Below, in pieces: positions 1 through 6,002 of a stretch of DNA of 20,065 bases (position 1 is its first letter; every line of letters starts with the position of its first letter). The position numbers and the translations under genes were made by a program. The notes beneath the pieces were generated by a model, which saw only the letters and a list, made by a program, of their open reading frames with translations, ran no database searches and was not told the DNA's origin. Origin of the DNA: DAOTYX01 sp034434635 (GTDB lineage: Bacteria; Chloroflexota; Anaerolineae; B4-G1; DUEL01); contig DAOTYX010000067.1 in NCBI GenBank assembly GCA_034434635.1, positions 1-20,065 of the forward strand, written 5' to 3'.

Positions 1-1721
1 CCCCCACGGCGGGCCATCTCAGCCGGGCGCGCGGCCTGCGCATTGGCTATATGCCGCAGCAGGCCCACCTCGAGGGAGAGGGCACGCTCTGGGACGCGGT
101 AGAGGTTGCCTTCACCGACCTGAAGCGGCAGGCGGAAAGGCTCAGAGCGCTGGAGGCGGAGATGGCCGATCCCGTGCGGCGCGAAGCCGCGCTCTCCCGT
201 TATGGTCCGCTCCTGGAGCGTTTCGAGGCCGCCGGCGGCTACTCGTATCCCGCCCGCATCGAGCAGGTGCTGGCGGGTCTCTCCTTCACACCCGACGACT
301 TTCACCTCCCCCTGGCCTACCTCAGCGGGGGCCAGCGCACGCGTGCCCTGCTCGCCCGGCTGCTGCTGGAGGACCCCGACCTCCTGTTGCTGGACGAACC
401 CACCAACCACCTCGACCTGGCAGGGGTCGAGTGGCTGGAGGGCTACCTCAGGACCTGGCGCGGGACGATGATGGTGGTCGCCCACGACCGCGCCTTCCTG
501 GATCAGGTCGCCGGCCAGGTCTGGGAACTCTCCTTCGGCCAACTCGCCACCTATCGCGGCAACTACAGCCACTACGTGACGCAACGACAGGAGCGGGTGG
601 CGCAGCAGCAGGAACAATACGAACGCCAACAGGAGCAGATCGCCCGCACTGAGGAGTACATCCGCCGCTACATGGCCGGTCAACGCACCCGCCAGGCGCA
701 GGGACGGCAGAAGCGGCTGCAGCGTCTGGAGCGGGTCGAGCGCCCCCGTGAGGTACAGCCGCTCAGCCTGGACCTGGGCCGCCCGCTGCGCAGCGGCGAC
801 CTGGTGGTGGGACTCTACGGTCTGGTCGTGGGGTACGACCCCGCCAACCCGCTATTCACCGTGGATGAGATCGAACTCCGGCGTGGTCAGCGTGTGGCCC
901 TCCTGGGCCCCAACGGCGCGGGCAAGACCACCCTGCTGCGCACCATCCTGGGCCAGGTGAAGCCGCTGGCCGGCCATATCCGCCTGGGAGCCGGCGTCCG
1001 CCCCGGCTACTTCGCCCAGGCCCACGCCGGGCTGGACCGCGAGAAGACGGTGCTGGACACCATCCTCGACGCCGGACTGCCCAGCGTCAGCCGCGCGCGT
1101 GACCTGCTGGGCCGCTACCGTTTCTCCGGCGACACCGTCTTCAAGCCCGTGGGCGACCTCTCGGGCGGCGAGCAGGCGCGCGTCGCCCTGGCGGTGCTGG
1201 CGCTACAGGGGGCCAACCTTCTGCTGCTGGACGAGCCGACCAACCACCTGGATATCCCCTCCCAGGAGGTGTTACAGGAGGTCCTGCTCTCCTTCGCCGG
1301 CACGGTACTGCTGGTGGCTCACGATCGCTACCTGATCCGCGCCCTGGCCAGCCGCGTCTGGGCCATCGCCGGAGGGAGATTATGGGGGTTCGACGAAGGG
1401 TACGATGCCTACCGCGCCTGGCTGGAGACGCAACGGCCCATGACCGGCCCTCCACAGGACCTGGAGGAGCGACGGGAACGGGAAGCAGAGCGTGCAATCA
1501 GGCGGGCCAGTGAACGTGAGGCGGAGCGACGCGAGCGGCTGCGCGCCGAACTCGAGGAGGCTATCCATCAGCAGGAAAGCCGGCTGGCGCAGTTGGAGGC
1601 CGAACTGGCCGCCGCCAGCGCCGCGCAACAGGTCCAACGGGTGGCCGAGTTGGGCGTGGAGTACCGCCAACTGCACGCCGAACTCGAGGCCAGCCTGCAG
1701 CGCTGGGAGGAACTGGCGTGA
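1..1721 (+). CDS. ABC-F family ATPase, 5' end missing (Uup/EttA-like)
   Basis: The reading frame is open from the first bases of the window (in frame from position 3), so the true start and the first Walker A lie upstream; an internal ATG at 51 is not the start. Visible in order: the RIGYMPQ stretch after the first P-loop region, the first signature LSGGQ (321-335), DEPTNHLD (393-416), a charged helical linker typical of the ABC-F inter-domain arm (about 560-760), the second Walker A GPNGAGKT (906-929), second signature LSGGE (1158-1172), another DEPTNHLD, and a C-terminal Glu/Arg/Gln-rich coiled coil. No membrane segments are present. ABC-F proteins are soluble and act on ribosomes (translation factors or antibiotic protection); the C-terminal coiled coil resembles Uup. 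The exact subfamily cannot be decided without the N-terminus. Its stop overlaps the start of coaE (GTGA), suggesting translational coupling. Confidence 0.95.
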   Translation, partial: PTAGHLSRARGLRIGYMPQQAHLEGEGTLWDAVEVAFTDLKRQAERLRALEAEMADPVRREAALSRYGPLLERFEAAGGYSYPARIEQVLAGLSFTPDDFHLPLAYLSGGQRTRALLARLLLEDPDLLLLDEPTNHLDLAGVEWLEGYLRTWRGTMMVVAHDRAFLDQVAGQVWELSFGQLATYRGNYSHYVTQRQERVAQQQEQYERQQEQIARTEEYIRRYMAGQRTRQAQGRQKRLQRLERVERPREVQPLSLDLGRPLRSGDLVVGLYGLVVGYDPANPLFTVDEIELRRGQRVALLGPNGAGKTTLLRTILGQVKPLAGHIRLGAGVRPGYFAQAHAGLDREKTVLDTILDAGLPSVSRARDLLGRYRFSGDTVFKPVGDLSGGEQARVALAVLALQGANLLLLDEPTNHLDIPSQEVLQEVLLSFAGTVLLVAHDRYLIRALASRVWAIAGGRLWGFDEGYDAYRAWLETQRPMTGPPQDLEERREREAERAIRRASEREAERRERLRAELEEAIHQQESRLAQLEAELAAASAAQQVQRVAELGVEYRQLHAELEASLQRWEELA

Positions 1722-2335
1722 ACGGGCGGTTTCTCATCGGCCTGACCGGCAACATCGCCACGGGCAAGTCCACCGTGGCGCGCATGCTCGCCGAACTGGG
1801 CGCCACGGTGATTGACGCCGACCGCGTGGCCCACGAAGCCATGCGCGCCGGGACGCCCTGCCACGCGGCAATCGTCGCGGCGTTCGGCCCGGAGGTGCTG
1901 GGAGCGGATGGGGAGATCGACCGCAGCCGGCTGGGGGCGGTGGTCTTTGCCGACCCGGCAGCCCTGGCGCGGCTGGAGTCCATCCTCCACCCCGCCGTGC
2001 TGGCCGAGGTGGGCCAGCGGATCGCCGACGCGCCCGGCCGCGCCGTCGTGGTCGAAGCGATCAAACTGATCGAGTCCGGCATGGCCGCGGCCTGCGACAG
2101 CCTGTGGGTCACCACCTGCCAGCCGGAGCGGCAGGTCGAGCGGCTGATGGCCGACCGGGGCCTGAGCCGTGAGGAGGCCCTGTTGCGCGTCCACGCCCAG
2201 CCGCCGCAGGAGGAGAAACTCGCCCGCGCCGATGTGGTCATCACCACCGACAGCAGCCTGGAGGAGACGAGGAGGCAGGTAGAGGAGGCATGGAACCGGG
2301 TGACGCGGGAACGGAGCGAAGGGGATGTGGCATAG
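1718..2335 (+). CDS. coaE: Dephospho-CoA kinase
   Basis: Catalyses the last step of coenzyme A synthesis: ATP-dependent phosphorylation of the 3'-hydroxyl of dephospho-CoA, in the cytoplasm. The 205-residue product has the usual family length. Near the N-terminus is a P-loop GNIATGKST (residues 11-19), followed by the family motif IDADRVAHE (residues 32-40, with D33, D35 and H39). The C-terminal part has the helical lid and the VVITTDSS stretch common in CoaE. The GTG start at 1718 overlaps the preceding TGA by four bases (GTGA). GGGAGG at 1705-1710 gives a good ribosome-binding site, which supports this start. It is probably cotranscribed with the ABC-F gene. The function is well supported by motif and length; nothing unusual was seen in it. 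Confidence 0.95.
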   Translation: MNGRFLIGLTGNIATGKSTVARMLAELGATVIDADRVAHEAMRAGTPCHAAIVAAFGPEVLGADGEIDRSRLGAVVFADPAALARLESILHPAVLAEVGQRIADAPGRAVVVEAIKLIESGMAAACDSLWVTTCQPERQVERLMADRGLSREEALLRVHAQPPQEEKLARADVVITTDSSLEETRRQVEEAWNRVTRERSEGDVA

Positions 2336-2355
2336 GTGGGGGTTTGGGGTATAAT
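2327..2355 (+). promoter_or_regulatory. Candidate sigma70-type promoter of the small-protein/nucleotidyltransferase cassette
   Basis: A perfect TATAAT lies at 2350-2355, with GTGGCA (four of six matches to TTGACA) at 2327-2332 and a 17-bp spacer. It overlaps the end of coaE and would start transcription about 30 bases before the ATG at 2392. That fits a cassette carrying its own promoter. Confidence 0.55.
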
Positions 2356-2391
2356 TGGGGTCAGGCGAACGTTGAGCCGCAAGAGGCACGC

Positions 2392-2589
2392 ATGAAGACA
2401 ACACCAGGCATCCAGAAATCTCTCGTCAAGATCAGACTGCAAGAGCAGAAGAGCGACTTCGCCTACTGGCAGACACAGCCTTATCAGGTTCGCCTCGCCG
2501 CGCTAGAGCAAGTCCGACGCGAGTACCATCTTTGGAGATACGGTGCTGAGCCAAGACTTCAGAGAGTTTATTCAATCGTTAAACGATAA
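2392..2589 (+). CDS. Small 65-residue protein, candidate antitoxin partner of the nucleotidyltransferase
   Basis: A short basic, probably cytoplasmic protein (starts MKTTPGIQKS, ends IVKR) rich in Arg, Gln and Tyr, with no signal peptide or membrane segment. The ATG at 2392 is preceded by AAGAGG (2381-2386) at good spacing; the frame stays open upstream into coaE, but that extension lacks support. The last 47 bases overlap the next gene in another frame, so the two are translationally linked. From memory, similar small proteins precede nucleotidyltransferases of this type in cyanobacteria and Chloroflexota, but no function is established to my knowledge. The pairing suggests an antitoxin or partner subunit; that is inference from layout. 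G+C is lower than in flanking genes, consistent with acquisition by transfer. Confidence 0.7.
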   Translation: MKTTPGIQKSLVKIRLQEQKSDFAYWQTQPYQVRLAALEQVRREYHLWRYGAEPRLQRVYSIVKR

Positions 2590-2980
2590 CCGTGTCCGCT
2601 ATCTGGTCATCGGTGGCTACGCAGTTGCGCTGCACGGCTATCCACGCTACACCAAAGATATTGACATCTGGATAGAGATGAGCCCAGACAACGCCGCTAA
2701 CCTAGTCAAGGCGCTGGAGCAATTCGGATTTGGCTCTCTGGGCTTGCAGGCTGCTGACTTTCTCGTGCCTGACCAGGTTGTTCAGCTTGGCTATCCCCCA
2801 AGTCGAATAGACCTGATCACCACTCCCGCTGGCGTTGACTTTGAGACCTGCTACGCGTCACGAGTGGAAGTGGTGATTGACGATGTGACGGTGAACTTCA
2901 TTGATCTGGAGAATCTGAAGAAGAGCAAGAAAGCCGCAGGACGGCTTCAGGACCTTGCAGATTTGGAGAACCTGCAGTAG
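2543..2980 (+). CDS. MNT/AbiEii-like nucleotidyltransferase, candidate toxin
   Basis: The 145-residue product has the minimal nucleotidyltransferase signature: LVIGGYAVALHG (residues 21-32), then TKDIDIWIE with D39 and D41 as the metal-binding pair, and a third carboxylate likely at D90 (PSRIDLITT). This is the fold of AbiEii and MNT-type enzymes, which transfer NMP groups to RNA or protein; several are toxins neutralised by a small neighbour. The start is GTG at 2543 with GGAG at 2534-2537; it overlaps the upstream small gene by 47 bases. A 60-base row inside the gene (2581-2640) has 34 G/C, against 44 in a row of the next gene (3061-3120), so composition differs from its surroundings. The enzyme class is well supported. 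The target and the toxin role are unknown. Confidence 0.85.
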   Translation: MLSQDFREFIQSLNDNRVRYLVIGGYAVALHGYPRYTKDIDIWIEMSPDNAANLVKALEQFGFGSLGLQAADFLVPDQVVQLGYPPSRIDLITTPAGVDFETCYASRVEVVIDDVTVNFIDLENLKKSKKAAGRLQDLADLENLQ

Positions 2981-2984
2981 TACG

Positions 2985-3485
2985 ATGCTGGCATCTGAGA
3001 TTCTCGTACGCCGTGCGCGACTGACGGAGGCAGGAGAGATTGCCGCTTTCGTCAACCGCGCCCGCTCTACGGAGCGCCCGGTCACCGAAGACGAGGTGCA
3101 GCGCCGCTTCGGCACCGTCGGCTTCCTGGTGGCGGAGCGGGACAGGCAGATGGTCGGCCTGCTGGGCTGGCAGGTGGAGAACCTGGTGGCCCGCGTCACC
3201 GATTTCCTGGTCTGGCCGGCCAGCGAGCGCCTGGTGGTCGGACGGGCTCTGGTCACGGCTATGGAAGAGGCCGCGCGGGAACTCCTGTGCGAGGCGGCGG
3301 TGCTCTTCCTGCCGCGCAACGCGCCGCCCGAACTCCTGAACTTCTGGCGGACGTTCGGCTACGAACTGCGCGAGGTCGCCGCGCTGCCCCGAGCCTGGCG
3401 CGAGGTGGCCCGAGAGGTCCGCTCGGTGGACGAGCAGGTGATGCTCAAGCAGCTGCGTGAGGAGATGATACAGACTCCCGTCTAG
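2985..3485 (+). CDS. GNAT-like N-acetyltransferase domain protein
   Basis: The 166-residue protein looks like a single GNAT fold. An N-terminal strand ILVRRARLTEAGEIAAFVNRA is typical of this family (residues 5-25), a central strand pair FLVAERDRQMVGLLGW follows, a region around ERLVVGRALVTAMEEAA occupies the place of the acetyl-CoA pyrophosphate loop and helix, and NFWRTFGYELRE is the usual C-terminal 'FY..GF'-type motif. The usual Q/RxxGxG/A loop is only loosely matched (ERLVVGRA), so activity is uncertain. The ATG at 2985 is five bases after the preceding stop. A GGAG at 2965-2968 is rather far away; an upstream TTG at 2955 in the same frame is an alternative start. High G+C matches the chromosome rather than the upstream cassette. 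The substrate is unknown. Confidence 0.7.
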   Translation: MLASEILVRRARLTEAGEIAAFVNRARSTERPVTEDEVQRRFGTVGFLVAERDRQMVGLLGWQVENLVARVTDFLVWPASERLVVGRALVTAMEEAARELLCEAAVLFLPRNAPPELLNFWRTFGYELREVAALPRAWREVAREVRSVDEQVMLKQLREEMIQTPV

Positions 3486-3508
3486 GAGCCTATCCGAATA
3501 ACCCCGTG

Positions 3509-3532
3509 GCCGACGCATCCCTATGCGTTGGC
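3509..3532. terminator. Hairpin after the acetyltransferase gene
   Basis: A 10-bp stem (3509-3518 with 3523-3532, one G-T pair) with a CCCT loop lies 23 bases after the acetyltransferase stop. There is no T tract after it, so it may be a 3'-end stabiliser or a repeat rather than a true intrinsic terminator. Confidence 0.4.
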
Positions 3533-3585
3533 GGGCGGCATTCAGAGGCCTGAAGCAACCTGAGCCTATAGCAAAGAGGAGCCTC

Positions 3586-3855
3586 ATGTCTGGACTTGTG
3601 GCGTTCGTCAAGCGGCATCCCCGGCTGACCTCCTGGTTCGTCCTGGCGATCGGCATGGTGATCATCCTCATCTGGTCGGCGCGGGACGTGGGCCTGCTGC
3701 CGGGACAGTGGGCGGCGTTGATCGTCGCCACCATCGGCCTGGCCGGCCTGTGCGTCTGGATCATCGGCTGGGAAGACAAAGAGGAGCCAGACGCGGAGCA
3801 GGAGCCCGCGGAAGGGGAGAAGCCGCCGGAGGGCAGTAGCGCTCCGACGGAGTAG
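3586..3855 (+). CDS. Small membrane protein with two helices and an acidic tail
   Basis: The 89-residue product has two strongly hydrophobic segments (about residues 16-33 and 43-62). They are joined by a short loop and followed by a Glu/Pro-rich acidic tail (residues 64-89). A basic stretch (KRHPR) before the first helix suggests the N-terminus is cytoplasmic, which would put the acidic tail in the cytoplasm too. The ATG at 3586 is chosen because GAGGA at 3576-3580 is well placed; an in-frame ATG at 3523 lies inside a hairpin and has no ribosome-binding site. The stop is only five bases from the end of the convergent acyltransferase gene, and a short GGCGG/CCGCC hairpin (3855-3869) lies across the junction. 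I do not recognise the family and propose no function. Confidence 0.7.
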   Translation: MSGLVAFVKRHPRLTSWFVLAIGMVIILIWSARDVGLLPGQWAALIVATIGLAGLCVWIIGWEDKEEPDAEQEPAEGEKPPEGSSAPTE

Positions 3856-3860
3856 GCGGC

Positions 3861-4628
3861 TCATCCGCCGCAGGCGGCGGCGTGGACGCAGCGGTCTATC
3901 GCTTCCAAGACCTGCTGGCCTACCGCCTGGTCGCGCGCCGTGCGCTGTGATGGAAGGGCGGGGATAAAGAGCGGCCCAATGACCAGCCGCAACCTTCCCT
4001 CCGCCTCTGCCACGCCGACGGGCAGGAGCGGCAACCCGGCCTCGACCAACAGGGCGATGAACCGCCCCACGCCGGATGGGAGGCGTTCCTCCCCCTCCAA
4101 CACATCCCGCCCTTCGGGGGCCAGGCCGATCATCCCGCCCGTTCGCGCTGCGCGCTGAGCCAGTCGCACCGTCTGCCGCACCGCCGATGCCCGGGCCTCC
4201 ACCTCCGCGGGATCGGGGGGCATCGGCGGCATGTTGACAAAGCCATAGGCCTGCGCCACACGCCGAAATGCGCATCGCGTCAGCGGCGTCAGCAGCCGTT
4301 GCCGCCAGGGGCTGCCAGGGAAGGTCCACGCTGCCGTCATCACCCAGCGGACCTCGGGGTCGGCGTCGGCGGCGCGGCCGGCGGCCACCGCAACGGTGAC
4401 CGCGATGGCGGTCCACCAGGCCCCCAGGCCGGGTCGGCTGTAGTGGTTGCAGACCACCAGGCAGGGGCCGCGTGGCGGGACGTGTTCCTCCCCCACCACC
4501 TCAATGGGCTGCCCTGCCAGGGCCAGCCGCGCGTGGCGGACGAAGGAGCAGCCCTGGCCGGTGACAAACCCCCACAGGAAATGGCCCACGAAACGGCCAG
4601 AAAGCCGATAGGATGCTGATGAGATCAT
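3861..4628 (-). CDS. PlsC-like (LPLAT) acyltransferase with altered HX4D motif
   Basis: The 255-residue protein resembles lysophospholipid/glycerolipid acyltransferases, which transfer acyl groups at the membrane in phospholipid or glycolipid synthesis. GPCLVVCNHYSRPG (residues 54-67) sits where motif I (NHxSxxD) is expected, and APEGRD where the EGTR-type motif III is expected. In motif I the histidine (H62) and serine are present, but the aspartate position is Gly67. The start at 4628 (MISSASYRLS) is chosen because the in-frame extension up to 4766 is translated purely from an intergenic inverted repeat; AAAGG about ten bases upstream can serve as ribosome-binding site. It is divergent from the MFS transporter gene. 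The fold call is good; the substrate, and whether it is catalytically active by the usual His-Asp mechanism, are open. Confidence 0.8.
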   Translation of the reverse strand: MISSASYRLSGRFVGHFLWGFVTGQGCSFVRHARLALAGQPIEVVGEEHVPPRGPCLVVCNHYSRPGLGAWWTAIAVTVAVAAGRAADADPEVRWVMTAAWTFPGSPWRQRLLTPLTRCAFRRVAQAYGFVNMPPMPPDPAEVEARASAVRQTVRLAQRAARTGGMIGLAPEGRDVLEGEERLPSGVGRFIALLVEAGLPLLPVGVAEAEGRLRLVIGPLFIPALPSQRTARDQAVGQQVLEAIDRCVHAAACGG

Positions 4629-4649
4629 CTGCGGCGCACCTTTCCGATA

Positions 4650-4757
4650 GACCACGGACGACAGACGACGGACCACGGACAACAGACCACGGGCAACCAA
4701 CCACATCCGGACGACGGTGGTCCGTCGTCCGTGGTCCGTCGTCCGTGGTCCGTGGTC
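4650..4757. repeat. 41-bp inverted repeat between divergent genes (GGACCACGGACGAC-type units)
   Basis: The left arm 4650-4690 and right arm 4717-4757 match at 37 of 41 positions when one is reverse-complemented, around a 26-base centre. Each arm is itself built of short GGAC(C/G)AC-like units, so it is repetitive at two scales. Three of the four mismatches would be G-U pairs in an RNA read from the minus strand, but A-C mismatches in a plus-strand RNA. From memory, repeats of this composition are scattered in Chloroflexota intergenic regions. It lies entirely between the acyltransferase and MFS starts. Confidence 0.85.
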
Positions 4758-4789
4758 AGTGACCAACGGAACGACTGCAAGGAGGGAGC

Positions 4790-5998
4790 ATGCGCACCCG
4801 TGACTATGTCCTCATGAACGTGTACTGGTTCGGCCTGGCCTTCATGTGGAACAGCCTGCACCCGATCGTCTTGCCAGCGCTGCTGCTCCGCTTCGTGCCG
4901 GAGGCGCTGAAGAACACCTACCTGGGCGGGATGACCTTCGTCGGCCTGATCCTGGCGATGATTGTCCAACCCCTCTCCGGTGCCCTCAGCGATCGCACGC
5001 GCGCCCGCTGGGGCCGCCGTCGTCCCTGGATCGCTGCCGGCACGCTCGTTGACCTGCTCTGCCTGGCCATTATGGCCCTGGCAGGAGGGTACTGGGCTCT
5101 GCTCGTCGGCTACCTGCTGCTCCAGACCTCCTCCAACACCGCCCACGGCCCGGCCCAGGGACTGATCCCCGATCTGGTGCCGGCAGAGCGGCGCGGTCTG
5201 GCCTCTGGCCTCAAAAACCTGTTCGACATGGCCGGGCTGGTGATCGCCTCGCTGGTGGCGGGACAACTGATGAGCGCCGGCAACGTGCTGCTGGCGTTCA
5301 TCGTCATCGGCGCGGTACTGGTTGCCAGTTGCCTGGTCACCCTGCTGGGCACACACGAGCCGCCCGCCACCCGCCCCCTCGCCTCTGTCAGCAACCCTCT
5401 TCGCGACCTGCTCCGCGTGGACCTGCGCCGTTATCCGGCCTACAGCCGGCTCATCCTCTCCCGGCTGCTCATCCTCTTTGGCATCTACGTGGTGCAGAGC
5501 TTTGCCCAGTATTATATCCGTGATGTGCTGCGCGTGCCAGATGCCGCCGGCACGACCGGCAACCTGATGGCGGTGATCGGCGTGGCGCTGACGGTGCTCG
5601 TCTTCCCTGCCGGCATGCTCTCCGACCGCTTTGGCCGCCGCCCGCTCAACGTCTTCTCCGGCGTGCTGGCGGCGCTGGGCATCTTCCTGGTCGCCTTCGC
5701 CCGCACCGTTCCCGCCCTGCTGGTCTTTGGCGGCACCATCGGCATAGCCACCGGCATCTTCGTCAGTGTCAACTGGGCGTTGGCGACCGACCTGATCCCC
5801 CAGGAGGAGGCCGGCAAGTATCTGGGCCTCTCGAACCTGGCCACCGCTGGCTCGGCGGCGTTGGCCCGTCTGGTCGGCCCGCTGATTGACGGCCTCAACA
5901 GCCTGTGGCCGGGCGCTTACCTGGGGTACCCCCTGGTCTTCATCGTCGCGGCCGTCGGCACGCTGATCGGCGCGCTGCTGATGCTACGCAAGGAGTGA
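4790..5998 (+). CDS. Major facilitator superfamily transporter
   Basis: A 402-residue polytopic inner-membrane protein with about 12 hydrophobic segments. The loop after segment 2 reads GALSDRTRARWGRRRPWI, the MFS motif A in the form seen in sugar/GPH and SLC45-type carriers. A second copy, AGMLSDRFGRRP, occurs in the C-terminal half, as expected from the internal duplication. The ATG at 4790 follows AAGGAGG (4779-4785), a strong ribosome-binding site. The next gene starts four bases after the stop, so the two are almost certainly one operon. Substrate cannot be read from sequence; the partner enzyme makes an organic-acid or acyl-related substrate conceivable, but this is only inference. No clear promoter was seen between the inverted repeat and the start. 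Confidence 0.9.
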   Translation: MRTRDYVLMNVYWFGLAFMWNSLHPIVLPALLLRFVPEALKNTYLGGMTFVGLILAMIVQPLSGALSDRTRARWGRRRPWIAAGTLVDLLCLAIMALAGGYWALLVGYLLLQTSSNTAHGPAQGLIPDLVPAERRGLASGLKNLFDMAGLVIASLVAGQLMSAGNVLLAFIVIGAVLVASCLVTLLGTHEPPATRPLASVSNPLRDLLRVDLRRYPAYSRLILSRLLILFGIYVVQSFAQYYIRDVLRVPDAAGTTGNLMAVIGVALTVLVFPAGMLSDRFGRRPLNVFSGVLAALGIFLVAFARTVPALLVFGGTIGIATGIFVSVNWALATDLIPQEEAGKYLGLSNLATAGSAALARLVGPLIDGLNSLWPGAYLGYPLVFIVAAVGTLIGALLMLRKE

Positions 5999-6002
5999 AA
6001 GG

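Noticed and set aside
3485..3585. Insertion-sequence end or remnant (TAGGAGCCTATCCGAATAA and the following hairpin)
   Set aside because: The words recall IS ends, but no matching opposite end, target duplication or transposase fragment was found.
3490..4416. 308-codon minus-strand open frame over the small membrane protein and the acyltransferase 3' half
   Set aside because: It overlaps two supported genes and is Arg/Gly-rich without motifs.
4650..4757. CRISPR-like array
   Set aside because: The units are arranged as one inverted pair without regular spacers, and no cas gene is present.
4629..4766. N-terminal extension of the acyltransferase reading frame (TTDHGRR-like repeats)
   Set aside because: It is translated from the intergenic inverted repeat and lacks a ribosome-binding site; the conserved protein starts at 4628.
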